Under the pieces are notes generated by a model. That model saw only the letters and a program-made list of their open reading frames with translations. It was not told where the DNA came from and did not search any database. A stretch of DNA of 64,000 nucleotides from Glaciecola sp047250385. GTDB taxonomy: Bacteria > Pseudomonadota > Gammaproteobacteria > Enterobacterales > Alteromonadaceae. Within the stretch, counting starts at the first letter, position 1. Each line of letters starts with the position of its first letter. Both the position numbers and the translations under genes were made by a program. The DNA is taken from assembly GCF_047250385.1 (NCBI RefSeq), contig NZ_JBLBVM010000050.1, positions 91,920-155,919 on the forward strand, read 5' to 3'. Shown here piece after piece: positions 35,102 to 45,100 of this stretch.

Positions 35102-35629
35102 TTAGTGACCCTTAATTTTTTCAAGTTGCTCATGGCCTACTGTTTTTATCTTTTTGGCTTGGTGGTTTTGTAATTTTTCTCGTACGTTTTTCTGCTCTTG
35201 CTTGGAGCATTCAACACATAACAATACGCCACCTTTTTCGAGCTCATCGATGATGGCCTGTTGCTCCGTGTCCGGCATGGCAACACCTAACACTGCACCT
35301 AAGATCCCGCCGCCAGCTGCGCCAAAGCCACCAGCTGTAAACGCGGCAACGACTGGGCCGGACGCTAATAGTCCTAAGCCACCTGTGGCAACGCTACCAA
35401 CGGCTGCTAGTCCACCTACTACTAAACCTAGTGAGCCGCCTGCTGCTGCACCTATACCCGCAGCTTCGGGCGTTTTGGTGTTTGAAGTGATTTCAAACGA
35501 GTCCTTATCAATCTTGTCTGATGTGATCATACTCAAGTGCTGAGCATTTACACCACTACGCTCTAAATCCTGAATACATGAACTGGCTTGTTTGGCCTGA
35601 CTAAAAAGTCCAATTAATGTGGTTTTCAT
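35102..35629 (-). CDS. Glycine-zipper stress-type protein
   Basis: A 175-residue protein resembling the general stress protein/DUF1269 group: an N-terminal alpha/beta part (LIGLFSQAKQASSCIQDLERSG) then a long Gly/Ala zipper (about residues 60-120) able to insert in membrane, then a soluble part (IIDELEKGGVLLCVEC) and a basic tail. ATG 35629 is preceded by GGAGGT five bases upstream; an upstream in-frame start at 35701 lacks one. No neighbour suggests a role. Confidence 0.75.
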   Translation of the reverse strand: MKTTLIGLFSQAKQASSCIQDLERSGVNAQHLSMITSDKIDKDSFEITSNTKTPEAAGIGAAAGGSLGLVVGGLAAVGSVATGGLGLLASGPVVAAFTAGGFGAAGGGILGAVLGVAMPDTEQQAIIDELEKGGVLLCVECSKQEQKNVREKLQNHQAKKIKTVGHEQLEKIKGH

Positions 35630-35823
35630 CTTTGTACCTCCAATTTGGATTAATGGAACATTGCTCAATTGAGCAGATACCGTTGAAAATGCAATACACA
35701 TGCCAAGCCATTTGTGAGTAAATCAAAACTGGCGATACAGTCAGTCGCAAATCACGTCTATATTTTGCCATACTTAACTGCGCACTATTCAAGAATGTAA
35801 ATTTGTACCAAAACGCAAACTCA

Positions 35824-35852
35824 TTGACCTACGTATCGATACGCGATACGAT
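35824..35852 (+). promoter_or_regulatory. HigBA promoter with embedded operator
   Basis: TTGACC (35824-35829) and TACGAT (35847-35852) are spaced by 17 bases, a good sigma-70 promoter. The spacer holds the palindrome CGTATCGATACG (35832-35843) followed directly by another CGATACG (35844-35850). This is where the HigA repressor would bind. AGAAGGA then precedes the GTG start of the toxin gene. Confidence 0.7.
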
Positions 35853-35877
35853 TCGCATATGAGAAGGACTATTCGTT

Positions 35878-36156
35878 GTGATAAAATCATTCAAACATAA
35901 AGGTTTGGAGTCGTTTTTTAAAACTGGTAACACCAAGGGCGTCAACCAAGATCACGTAAAAAAGCTCAGAAACTTATTGGCAAAACTTGACTCTGCGACT
36001 GAGATTGACGACATGATGTATCCTGGGTCTAAGTTACATCCACTGAAAGGTAAGCTCATAGGAAATCACGCAGTGGCGGTAAGTGGTAATTGGCGAGTTA
36101 CTTTTAAGTTTAAAAACGGCAATGCGGAAGTAATTGATTACCTTGATTATCATTAG
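35878..36156 (+). CDS. higB: HigB-family toxin (RelE superfamily)
   Basis: A 92-residue toxin that cuts mRNA in translating ribosomes in characterised members. FKHKGLESFFKTG, the LHPLKGKLIGNHAVAVSGNWRVTFKF core and the C-terminal VIDYLDYH are family hallmarks. The start codon is GTG. Gene order toxin then antitoxin (12-base gap) is typical of higBA and the reverse of the ParDE module 1.8 kb away. Confidence 0.93.
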   Translation: MIKSFKHKGLESFFKTGNTKGVNQDHVKKLRNLLAKLDSATEIDDMMYPGSKLHPLKGKLIGNHAVAVSGNWRVTFKFKNGNAEVIDYLDYH

Positions 36157-36168
36157 AGGAGAATAATT

Positions 36169-36459
36169 ATGCAAATGTTTAATCCGCCTCACCCAGGCGA
36201 GACACTAAAAGAACTTTATCTTGAGCCGCTAGAGTTAAGCATTAAAAATACTGCTGAAAAGTTGAGTATGACAAGAACCGCGCTAAGCGAAATCGTAAAC
36301 GGGCGCCGTAGTATTAGTCCTAAGGTTGCTATAAAATTAGCCAAAGCATTTGGTGGAAGTGCTCAGTCTTGGATAAACCAGCAAGCGAACTATGATTTGT
36401 GGCAAGCTCAACAAGAGTACAAAGCTGATGACGTTGAGAAAATTTATCATGCCGCTTGA
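36169..36459 (+). CDS. higA: HigA-family antitoxin
   Basis: XRE-type helix-turn-helix antitoxin of 96 residues. NPPHPGETLKELYLEPLELS at the N-terminus and TALSEIVNGRRSISPKVAIKLAKAFG, containing the recognition helix, are diagnostic. It neutralises HigB and represses the promoter at 35824. The start ATG is preceded by GAGGAG. Confidence 0.93.
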   Translation: MQMFNPPHPGETLKELYLEPLELSIKNTAEKLSMTRTALSEIVNGRRSISPKVAIKLAKAFGGSAQSWINQQANYDLWQAQQEYKADDVEKIYHAA

Positions 36460-36538
36460 GCTTCTATAACGACATCTTAAAAGCACCCAGAAAATGTGAT
36501 GTCAGCCACCATAAAGTGTGTTGACGACACCTAATCTT

Positions 36539-37315
36539 TTATCTACGACTCTCAATATCATCAAAAATGCCACGCCTAAACTGCGCGGTCACATCAAAGT
36601 ACCAAGTCGATTCTTGCTTGCTTTGAGGATCCTCTACTTTGATAGCTTCGATAGGACGTTGTTCGAAATAGACAATCGATTGACCCGTTGCCATCATTCC
36701 ATTCAGTTGAACAAATGCGTACAGATCATTGGTGCTGGTGATGTAAAAAGCTGTTGCTGGTGTTTGGCCATCACCAGAGCGCCAAATCGCCCCCATAAAG
36801 CCATCTAACATAGCGTTGTGATAATCTGCTTGGGTATTCTGTCCAAGCTCGGTATAACAGACCATAGCGCCATAGTGACCTGTCAGGCTGGTGTAGTTTT
36901 CCTCAAGTATGCGAGCTGTTGCTTGCAAGCATGCTTCCCAATTGCTCTGTTCCATGCTTTCAAAGGCAATTAGTTTCTGCGCTTGCTCCACATTGGCATA
37001 AGGTCGGTACTTAGTGGTGAGAGGATAAACACGAATAATGGTGTCAAAGTCACGTTCTGTTGCGTCGCCTTGTTCTAACTGCGCTACCAAAGCTTGGTAG
37101 TCAGCATCGGCTTTGGCGTAATTAAGTATTTGCTGTTTAGCTTTGCGCTGTTGCTCTTTGGCGAGCTCGGCATTTCGTTCTTCTATCGATGATTGACGAG
37201 TGTCACTGACTGAAGGGCTTGTACCCGCTCTATTAGCCATTGAACCACAGCCTGCCAAAATTGAAATGCCTACGAACAAAATAGCAATGTTGAAATGTTT
37301 CAAAACGTCACTCAC
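36539..37315 (-). CDS. DUF4919 domain lipoprotein
   Basis: Predicted lipoprotein of 258 residues: signal segment IAILFVGISILAGC with lipobox LAGC, a Gln/Lys-rich helix, then a DUF4919-like domain (about 60-258) with RSGDGQTPATAFYITSTNDLYAF. Function unknown. The start is GTG 37315, seven bases after AAAAGGAG; a TTG at 37339 lies upstream of that ribosome site and is rejected. It follows the VF530 gene and may be the tail of the minus-strand envelope operon. Confidence 0.75.
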   Translation of the reverse strand: MSDVLKHFNIAILFVGISILAGCGSMANRAGTSPSVSDTRQSSIEERNAELAKEQQRKAKQQILNYAKADADYQALVAQLEQGDATERDFDTIIRVYPLTTKYRPYANVEQAQKLIAFESMEQSNWEACLQATARILEENYTSLTGHYGAMVCYTELGQNTQADYHNAMLDGFMGAIWRSGDGQTPATAFYITSTNDLYAFVQLNGMMATGQSIVYFEQRPIEAIKVEDPQSKQESTWYFDVTAQFRRGIFDDIESRR

Positions 37316-37357
37316 CAGTTGGCTCCTTTTTAAACGCAAGTCATTTCCTAAATGATA

Positions 37358-37783
37358 TCAATATGATTCTGGGCGGTACTTTTTATGAAAGGTTTTTAAG
37401 TACAAGCGCTCTACTTTTTCTCTTGCCCAAGGCGTTCTGCGTAGAAATTTTAAGCTGCTTTTAACAGAAGGATCCGATTTGAAGCATTTAATATTGATGC
37501 GATAGGCTAAACCATCCCAGCCATATTTTTCATGCAACTGCTCAACAATCATCTGCAATTTAACGCCATGGAGTGGATTATTTGCTTGAGTCACTTTAGG
37601 CTGAGGCGCAATATTTTGCATGCCGCTGTCTTGATTATCGCTAGTGTGATTATCTTCTAGGTCTTTAATATCAGCGCTTTCGGGTGAGTTGGCTGGAGTA
37701 CTGTTCGCTTCAGATGGTGTGGAAAAGGTTGAAGCTTCACCGGCTTCAACCTTTGATTTTTGGTCACTTTCTTTATTGCTCAT
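37358..37783 (-). CDS. VF530 family DNA-binding protein
   Basis: The last 75 residues match the VF530/DUF2132 fold (NPLHGVKLQMIVEQLHEKYG, then WAREKVERLYLKTFHK), a small helical domain described as DNA-binding. The first 65 residues are a Ser/Glu/Asn-rich disordered extension not usual in the family (normally about 75-90 residues). It sits 23 bases after the TonB-like gene. Confidence 0.85.
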   Translation of the reverse strand: MSNKESDQKSKVEAGEASTFSTPSEANSTPANSPESADIKDLEDNHTSDNQDSGMQNIAPQPKVTQANNPLHGVKLQMIVEQLHEKYGWDGLAYRINIKCFKSDPSVKSSLKFLRRTPWAREKVERLYLKTFHKKYRPESY

Positions 37784-37806
37784 TTCTGCTCACAACCTAG
37801 CGTTAA

Positions 37807-38814
37807 TTAAAAAGGTAAGAAATTGAACGCGTATTCTAACTCAGTTGTGGTGACATTTTGAGCCCCGAAGTTAATTAGTCTAATTCGACCTATTAATTTC
37901 TCGACCAATTCAGGCGCTTCCAGCTCACTATTCACTAGTTTTACTGATGATAAAGAACCATCTGGCTCAATAATCAATCGCACCGTTAATTTACCTTCAA
38001 TTGACGGATCTTGACGTAAAGCTCTGCGATACAGTGAATACACAGCGCCTTTGTTTGCATCAAGGGTTTGCCTGATGCTGTCTAAGTCTCGACTACCAAT
38101 CACTTCTTGGGTCTCTTCGATGCGTTGTTGGGTTGCTATTGAAGCATCACCCATCTCAGCAGCTACGAACTCTGTATTTCTGCGGCCTTCCAACTCACCC
38201 GCTGCACCCACATCTGAACTCAAACTGCCCAGTTGAATACCGCCACTGGTCTTATTGGTTTCTCTTCCCAAAATTTTACGTTGAGAAGTGTCGGTCTGGC
38301 CACCACCTTGCGTTTGCTGAGTATTAGCTAAGTTATTTAAATTAGCCGCTTCTCGCATGCTCGCAAGCTGATCTTGTAAGGCTAGCACACCTTTACTTTT
38401 CGCCGTTTCGCGCGCTTTCTTGGTTTTCTCTTCCAAAGTCGGCTCTTTCGGCTTGGGCTTAGGTTTTGGCTTAGGCTCAGGTTTTGGTTCTGGCTTAGGT
38501 TCAGGCTTAGGTTCAGGCTTTGGTTCTTCCTTCGGTTTTTCTGGCTCTGGCTCTGGAATCGGCTCTGGCTCAATCACTTTCGGCGGCGGAGGTGGCTCCT
38601 TCGCTTTAATTACCTTGGCCAATTGTGGGGGCAATTTCTCACGCTCCGCTCTTGGTACTTCCGGTAATTCAGTCATTTGCACATAAACCGCTACAGCAAG
38701 CGTGAATACCAACACCACAATAGTAATAATGGTGAAAGTCGAGTTTTCTTTATCACTGCTTTCCCAAGGAAGCTGTGAATGAAAATAAGGTGAAGACATG
38801 TTTGAAGTACTCAT
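37807..38814 (-). CDS. TonB-like protein with AgmX/PglI C-terminal domain
   Basis: Inner-membrane protein that would carry motor force across the periplasm. One membrane helix (about 27-47), a Pro-rich rigid stretch (about 70-130) made of EP and KP dipeptide repeats, a Gln-rich linker and a C-terminal AgmX/PglI-type TonB domain (about 250-335, with IEGKLTVRLIIEPDGSL). GltJ/AgmX in Myxococcus has the same C-terminal domain but a much longer N-terminus with zinc-finger and GYF modules, absent here. ATGA overlap with the upstream TolR-like gene. Last core gene of the motor operon. Confidence 0.88.
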   Translation of the reverse strand: MSTSNMSSPYFHSQLPWESSDKENSTFTIITIVVLVFTLAVAVYVQMTELPEVPRAEREKLPPQLAKVIKAKEPPPPPKVIEPEPIPEPEPEKPKEEPKPEPKPEPKPEPKPEPKPKPKPKPKEPTLEEKTKKARETAKSKGVLALQDQLASMREAANLNNLANTQQTQGGGQTDTSQRKILGRETNKTSGGIQLGSLSSDVGAAGELEGRRNTEFVAAEMGDASIATQQRIEETQEVIGSRDLDSIRQTLDANKGAVYSLYRRALRQDPSIEGKLTVRLIIEPDGSLSSVKLVNSELEAPELVEKLIGRIRLINFGAQNVTTTELEYAFNFLPF

Positions 38815-39380
38815 GTGCCGTCACCTTCAACACTCGCTTCTGCATCGGCTGGAGCAATGTTGCTATTCGCTTCTAATTGGTTTTCCACAGCTAAGGCTAT
38901 ATTGGTATATCCCGCCTCGGCACTGGTTTGCATGATTTTCTTCAAGATTTGATACGGCACCGATTTATCACCCATGATGGTGATCGACAAACCCGGATCT
39001 TCATCTTCAGCATTAGCTTCATCAGCCTCCACCGGCGTTCTAACAGAACGCGAAGCTTGATACAGCAACTCTTCTTTTAGTGCTGCAATCGTATATTCCT
39101 GTTGCTCGTAAAGGTCTGCCGTTTTCGCTATTGGCTTACCTTGCAACAAAATATCGTTTCCATTAATCATCAGCAACAAGGTTTCTTTTGCGGGTGTTTT
39201 CACAGTCGATTTCGGCAATTCAACCGAGTCGTCACGCTGCAACACTTGCACATCTGATGCGTTCAACATCAAGAAGAAAACCAAGATGGTAAAAATATCC
39301 ATCAAAGACACAAGGCTTAACTTAGTTGTGCCGCGCTTGTGGTTTCGATTCATACGTTTTGCTCGGGATGACATCTTCAT
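38811..39380 (-). CDS. ExbD/TolR-family protein (with ion-path aspartate)
   Basis: Single-helix inner-membrane subunit of a TolQR/ExbBD/AglRQS-type motor. A basic N-terminus precedes LVSLMDIFTILVFFLML, with D28 at the position of the protonated aspartate of TolR and ExbD. The periplasmic part (45-189) holds a TolR domain with an extra acidic insert (VEADEANAEDEDPG). ATGA overlaps at both ends (with 39377 and 37807 genes) show tight coupling. Confidence 0.92.
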   Translation of the reverse strand: MKMSSRAKRMNRNHKRGTTKLSLVSLMDIFTILVFFLMLNASDVQVLQRDDSVELPKSTVKTPAKETLLLMINGNDILLQGKPIAKTADLYEQQEYTIAALKEELLYQASRSVRTPVEADEANAEDEDPGLSITIMGDKSVPYQILKKIMQTSAEAGYTNIALAVENQLEANSNIAPADAEASVEGDGT

Positions 39381-39967
39381 TGTGCACCCTCCGCGCTTTT
39401 CAATTCATATCTGGCTGGCGCTTCTGCTAGCGAGACTTCTGGGAAAAGTTCAGCATCAACAACTGATGTCGCAATCACGTCTTTGTATGAACGGGTCGCA
39501 TCAATCAAGCTGATAATAGTTTGATAATCGGTGTTATCGGGCAGCATTAAGATAATGTCTTTTTTATCCACTGCCTTGGCTAATAGTGTTGCTTTCACTA
39601 ACTTCAAGGTTTCTTGCAAGCCTTTGAAGTCGTGTTGCAAAACGGCTTCTGCGCCATTCGAAACAAGTGGGTCACCGTCTTCAACCTCAGCAGGTACTTT
39701 GGCAATGGTTTTTACCAAGTAACCTTGTGGGAAGAAGATATTTAATGAGTCATCGGAAACTAAAACTTCCAAGCGCTGATCCTCTACAGGTTCATCCGCG
39801 CTGAGTGCTTCAATACCGGGAAGCCTAAGCTCCACAACAGTAATTCTTGAAAACACCATCATCATTAACAAAACAGGCACCAACACAATCATCAGGTTCA
39901 TGAAAGAGGTGATGTCTAATTCAGCGTCTTCTTTCTTGGCGTTACGCCCATGGCGTCGTCCAATCAT
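39377..39967 (-). CDS. ExbD/TolR-family protein (aspartate replaced by Asn)
   Basis: Second ExbD/TolR-like subunit, 196 residues. The membrane helix LDITSFMNLMIVLVPVLLMM aligns with TolR helices, but position 24, normally Asp, is Asn. Without the acid it cannot take part in ion translocation in the usual way, so it may be a structural partner of the D28-bearing paralogue. Periplasmic domain about 45-196. Starts 11 bases after the TolQ-like gene and overlaps the next by four bases. Confidence 0.9.
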   Translation of the reverse strand: MIGRRHGRNAKKEDAELDITSFMNLMIVLVPVLLMMMVFSRITVVELRLPGIEALSADEPVEDQRLEVLVSDDSLNIFFPQGYLVKTIAKVPAEVEDGDPLVSNGAEAVLQHDFKGLQETLKLVKATLLAKAVDKKDIILMLPDNTDYQTIISLIDATRSYKDVIATSVVDAELFPEVSLAEAPARYELKSAEGAQ

Positions 39968-39978
39968 GAGAATGCTTC

Positions 39979-40635
39979 CTACTGATCTGACTGACGCGAT
40001 TTAGGACCCAAATTCTCTTTGGCAATGAGGGTGTTCAAACATTTAACGCCTGCCATTTCCATGCTATCCACGATTTCAGCTGTTTTAGTATTTAATAGTG
40101 AGTGCAATAGTAATAATGGAATAGCAGCAATCAGGCCGAATGCTGTGGTGTTCATGGCAACTGAAATACTCTGTGATAACAAGCTAGCCTTTTCAGAAGG
40201 GTCTGCGTTAGCTACTGCAGAGAATGCCGCGATCAAACCGATAATCGTACCGAGAAGACCTAGTAGAGTAGAAATATTCGCTAACATGCCTAAGTACTGA
40301 GTGCGTTTTTCAAGGCGAGGGATCGTTTCCATCAAACCTTCTTCCATCGCATATTCGATATCTTCACGACGCGGGCTTACACCTAAACGAGTAATACCTG
40401 CACCGATAACGCGCGCAATAGGAGCGGCGCTATTTTGTGTAATTTGGATGATTTTATCGAAATTCTGACTTGCTAATAATGGCTCAATTTCACGAAAGGC
40501 TTTTTTGTTAGTGCGTCTTGCCGATCCTAAAAACCAATAACGTTCAAGTGCAATTGCTAAGCCGATAGCCAATACAATTGAGATAGGGAACATAAATGAG
40601 CCCCCTTCTTGGAAAAAGCGAACGATGGTATCCAT
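39979..40635 (-). CDS. MotA/TolQ/ExbB proton channel family protein
   Basis: Three-helix channel subunit of the motor, 218 residues: helix 1 at about 15-33, helix 2 with LANISTLLGLLGTIIGLIAAF (about 118-138) and helix 3 with NTTAFGLIAAIPLLLLHSLL (about 161-182). The threonines of GT and NTT are those of the ion path in ExbB/TolQ. It is followed by two TolR-like genes, the AglR-Q-S order. A 207-base gap upstream may hold a separate promoter for the motor genes. Confidence 0.93.
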   Translation of the reverse strand: MDTIVRFFQEGGSFMFPISIVLAIGLAIALERYWFLGSARRTNKKAFREIEPLLASQNFDKIIQITQNSAAPIARVIGAGITRLGVSPRREDIEYAMEEGLMETIPRLEKRTQYLGMLANISTLLGLLGTIIGLIAAFSAVANADPSEKASLLSQSISVAMNTTAFGLIAAIPLLLLHSLLNTKTAEIVDSMEMAGVKCLNTLIAKENLGPKSRQSDQ

Positions 40636-40842
40636 GATATCCTCTCTAATATAGTGATCATTTGTTTATCAAGTCTCAATAGTTCGGGATGAACACTACG
40701 GTTGAGCACTTGCTGCATTAGTACATGCTAAGGTTGCTGACAGTCTATTCGAATACGTTTTAATGTTATGTATTGTGAACCATCAACCTGTTGCTGTATT
40801 TATACCCAATCAGCGACTTGGCGTCTCGCCAGAATCACTAGA

Positions 40843-41235
40843 TTAGCCATTACTAATTCCTTCTAGAAGTTTTATTTTCTTCAAAAAACTGTTACGTTCC
40901 AAAGGTTTAAGCTTTGTTTTGATAGGTGCCCAGCGCTGTTCATTGCGATCAATTCGCTGATGCAGGGGAAGCTGCCAAGGTACAATTGACAATACCTTTG
41001 GTTGCTCTTTATTTCCGCGAATGGTTTCCTCAAGTCGCAAAACATCATCATTATTATTCGTTGATTCTGATTGAACGACTGCGGGTAACTCACTTGGCTT
41101 GTCATTCGTTTCGGTTTCTTGCGCCATCAACGCAGAAGTCGTTCCGACAAAAAGGATACTGAAAGAAAGGCTTTTGCAAAGAAGGCTATTGAAAGAAAGG
41201 CTTCTGAATAAAAGTTCACGTAGTTGATTACCCAT
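40843..41235 (-). CDS. Small exported protein of the envelope operon
   Basis: A 130-residue protein of no family known to me. An N-terminal signal segment (SLSFSILFVGTTSALMA) follows a leader whose DNA is a short duplication (GAAAGAAAGGCTT twice, about 41158-41206). The mature part is polar, basic and Glu-rich, ending in a likely helix. GGGAG lies seven bases before the ATG and the start overlaps the TPR lipoprotein gene by eight bases. Last gene before the 207-base gap to the channel gene. Confidence 0.6.
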   Translation of the reverse strand: MGNQLRELLFRSLSFNSLLCKSLSFSILFVGTTSALMAQETETNDKPSELPAVVQSESTNNNDDVLRLEETIRGNKEQPKVLSIVPWQLPLHQRIDRNEQRWAPIKTKLKPLERNSFLKKIKLLEGISNG

Positions 41236-42100
41236 TCGCTTTCTCCCGTTGCAATCTCTTTATTTGGCGTTCGATGTCCAATATCCACTGCCGCGCTAAT
41301 TTCTGTTCTTTAAGTAAGGATTTGGCCGGCGATTCAACACTTTTTATTTGAAAGTCGAGCAAAGCCTTGTAGATTTTGTAATCCTCTAAAGCGGCCGTTT
41401 TATCACCTACATACAAGTCGAATAGTATGCCGCGGTTTCGATAGCTATCTGCATTACCGGGCCAGGCTTCGATAGCTTGAGTATAGTGAGATTTAGCTAA
41501 GTCAAACTTACCCTTATCACGATAAATGAGACCTAAGCGGTTATGCGCTTGATAGTTGCTAGCAACAATTTTTAGGGCTGTTTGATAATTACTTATCGCC
41601 TTATCATTCTCTTTGCTTGCACGGTAGATGTCACCGCGCAAAACCCATACTGCGGAGTTGGGTGAGGCAATGAAATCAGGATCGTTGATGACGCGTTGTA
41701 CCGCTTCTAAAGCTTTATCTGGCGCTTCGTTAGTTAGCTCATCTAATGCCGTTTGCACATCCCTTAGCTGGCTTGAATTGAGTTTAGTTTGCTGTTGTTT
41801 ATCTAGTTTAAAAGCATTCAAGGTGCCCATTAAGTTTTGTGCTTTAGCAGCCAATGCCTGTTCTTCTAACTGCTCTGGCGTTAATGGCTCTGGGGTTGGT
41901 TCACCTTCATTGGTATCTGCACTCTCAACACCATCGCTTGCTTCAGCCGATGACGTTTTAGTAGTTTCTGCATCTTCAGTCTTAGCCTTATCATCGCCTG
42001 AAAAGCTTGGCAGTGATGGCAAGCTCGAACACGCGCTTAAGGTGCTTGAAAGCACTAGCACTAAGGCAAGTAGACGAAGTTTACTGTTATTCAAAATCAT
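41228..42100 (-). CDS. TPR-repeat lipoprotein
   Basis: Lipoprotein (lipobox LSAC at about residue 24) of 290 residues with an acidic, Thr/Glu-rich spacer, then at least three TPR units (VWVLRGDIYRASKENDKAI, NRLGLIYRDKGKFDLAKSHY, DSYRNRGILFDLYV) and a basic coiled tail. TPR lipoproteins scaffold the periplasmic part of Glt/Nfs-type machines. It overlaps the upstream 1109-residue gene by 14 bases and the downstream gene by eight. Confidence 0.82.
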   Translation of the reverse strand: MILNNSKLRLLALVLVLSSTLSACSSLPSLPSFSGDDKAKTEDAETTKTSSAEASDGVESADTNEGEPTPEPLTPEQLEEQALAAKAQNLMGTLNAFKLDKQQQTKLNSSQLRDVQTALDELTNEAPDKALEAVQRVINDPDFIASPNSAVWVLRGDIYRASKENDKAISNYQTALKIVASNYQAHNRLGLIYRDKGKFDLAKSHYTQAIEAWPGNADSYRNRGILFDLYVGDKTAALEDYKIYKALLDFQIKSVESPAKSLLKEQKLARQWILDIERQIKRLQREKANG

Positions 42101-45100
42101 CAGCTCTCAACTCCTGAATTTGCTCTGGCTTGCGGTATCTTACTGGCAATAAATTCTCTAGCTTTTTCAAACTCTCCTTCACCCATTCATCATATAAACC
42201 ACCGTGCGCGCGTTTGGCATTGTTTTCATGCAAGGTAATAGAGGTTTCTTCGAACGGGAATGCTTGCTCTTCTAGTAACATTTCATATTGATCAAGCTCT
42301 AAGGCTGACAAACCGTTTGGACGACTTGAATCCATTAGATCTTTGGCTAGAACCGAGTACAAATTTGCAAGTGAGTAATTGGCTTGTGTCGTAAATTCTG
42401 CAATGCCATAAGCCATCACGCCATCATATCGAGCAATCGCATTCTTAAGCGCATTTTGCTTGCGCTGTAAGCTCTTGTTCAGTGGTAATGTTAACTTTAT
42501 TTTTTGATAGGCATAGTCTGCATCTTTGGCGAAAACCATTGAAGCCATCGCAGCTAAGTAGCGAGTGCGAGCTGAACGCTCATTACCGGCTTTTCTGTCT
42601 GCTTCAATCAGTTTGTTCAGCCAAAAACGGCGCTTAGATTCTTCACCACTTTGTTCATAGAATTCCGTCATCTTAAGTCGCGCTTCGTTTGCATCGGCAA
42701 CAGGATTTGGATAACGGTGTGCGTATGTTCGATATGCATCTAATGAAGTTTCTCGATCGCCCGCTTTTAAGTAATACTCAGCGGCTACATACAAAGATTC
42801 TCTACCTAAGCGTGAATCGGGATCGGCTTGATGCTGTGCCATGAGTAATTTGGCTGCAGGCACCCACTGTTCAGACTTTTCATAAGCCACTAACAACTTA
42901 CCTGGAATAGTCGATACCAGCTCGTTTTTAGGGAAGCGAGTTTGGAAGTCGAGTAATAGAGGAAGCGCTTGTGTATAGCTTTTCAGTGCAAGTAGGTACG
43001 TAGCTGCATCGTACTGCGCCGCCGCTCGGAACGTGGAGTTTGGCGTTTGTTGCATTATTCGCTGCAGCAATGCCACACTGTCTTGCAAGGCTAAACGCTG
43101 GGTTTCACTTAGTTGTGCGAAGTCTCGGCCTTCAGGCAGAGGCGCCGCTAAGGTTTGTTTTACCTGTGCTGAAGTCAGTATTTGCTCTGATTGCTGGAAG
43201 AAGGTAGCTGCTAGTCGGTTGCTTAGCTCCTTCACACGCTCATCGTCGGCTGGCAGAATCGATAACAAGGTTTCGTAACCTGCCTGTGCAATTTTGTAGT
43301 TTTCCATGGCGAAATGACCATGCGCCAATACCAAGCGTGCTGATATTAAGCTTTCACTTTCAATGTTGTGAACGGCAATGTGTTTATCTGCCAAAGTCGC
43401 TTCCGGTAAATTCGCTTTCGCGTATGCCATTCCGCTGTTTTTGTCGCTCGCCAACAACCAATCAGCCCAGCGCATTGCGTCTAAGTATTGCTGTTGTTCA
43501 AACAGTTTTTGCATCAAGGATTGTGCGATATTCACCGTGCGCGGATCATCAGCAAATGAGTCAACAAACAGGTCTTGGCTGATCATCTTGCGTGCTTCAA
43601 GTTTTTGCTTAAATTCAATATCGCGTGATACTGCATTTTCACTTAGCTTTTCAAACAATAACAATGCAGCATAAGCGGCTTCACTCGCCAAAGGATTCGG
43701 TGAATCTTGATACGCGTATATTTCAAAACTTTCGATAGCTGAGTTGAGTTTGTTCGCTGAACTTAAGGCTTCGGCCATGTAGAAACGCATTTGCGGCACT
43801 TCATCATCGGGTGAGAAAGTGCGAATGAACTGATCGTAATATCCCGCAGCGGCAATAAATGCGGATTGTTTAATGTCTTTCAAATCGTTAGCTGAGGCAT
43901 TGCTCCACGCGGTATTTTGAGCTTCCGACGTGGCACTGCCAACAAATGAACCTTCTGCGCTTTCACCCTCTGTCGCCTGTGTTTTAGAAGCCAACATGCT
44001 CTCAAGGGTTTGGGCAATGCTATGCTCGCTTTGCGCCAATTCCTTAAGATATTGTCGTAAATAACTATTCGTTTGACGACCGATAATACTGTTCAAGCCT
44101 GAAAAGTGAGGCCCATCAACACCATAAGCCGCAACGAAGCCACGCTTTGCTTCTAGCACTAAAGTCGGGAAGTTACCGAGGATATAGGCATCGATGTGTC
44201 TAACGTAAAACTCGACTGCGCGCTCATGTAAAGGGTAGGTGTTAGCGAACACCAATAAGGTATCCGCGCTGTCTTTAAAGCGGCTGTCGTTTAAGTGTTG
44301 CTGTGCAAGCTCTTCATAGATGAGGTTTTCATAAGCTCGCTCTCCATTTGTAAGGAAGAAGTCTTTAATTGCTTCACCGTTACCCTGATAAGAGAACAGC
44401 AATGCCATAATTCGCAATGTGTCATTTACTAGTTTTTGCTGACCTAAAGGTAAACTATCAATTTTGATATGAGTTTGCGTGTAGCTATTTTGCTCAAGCG
44501 CTTCATCTAGCATTTTCGAAAATGAAATAAGTGCTTTCGCATGCTCTTCTTGTTTAAAGTAGCTCCAGCCCTGCATGTAAGCAGAAATACCATAGAAGTT
44601 GTTGGTTGCGATTTTTGATGTTTGCTCTGATAAGGCAAGAACCTGACCATAGTTTGTTACCGCCGGCTCGTATCTCTGGCGGTTGAAATAGTATTCACCC
44701 ATACGGAAGTAAAGCTCGATATGGTAATTGGTAACTGAATATCTATCTGTTGGAAAAGTCGTTAAAAAGCGTTGTGCAATTTCAACGGATTCATCTGGTT
44801 TGCCATCCAAATCAAGGGCGCGAGACAACTGATACATCGCGTCCATATATTTAGTTTCTGTGCGTCTTGCTTCTGCCGCTTTCGCTGGATCTTGTGACTG
44901 CAAATCAGCTTGAGCTAACAGTTGCTCCTGCTGATCAAGCACTTCGCGATATCTTGAGATAGCTTGGTTGAAATAGCTTGCTGGTTGCAGTTGGCCTGCG
45001 CGGCTATCTGCATTAGCACCTGTACCAGCACTTGTATTAGCACCTGTATTAGCATCAGAGCCAGCGTTGCTGCGCTGTGCATTCGATTGACTAGCCTGCA

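Noticed and set aside
35154..35543. Pro-Ala-rich frame on the plus strand
   Set aside because: Antisense of the glycine-zipper gene, whose start has a GGAGGT site.
38420..38686. Gly-Ser-rich frame on the plus strand
   Set aside because: It is the antisense of the EP/KP repeat of the TonB-like protein; low complexity keeps the frame open.
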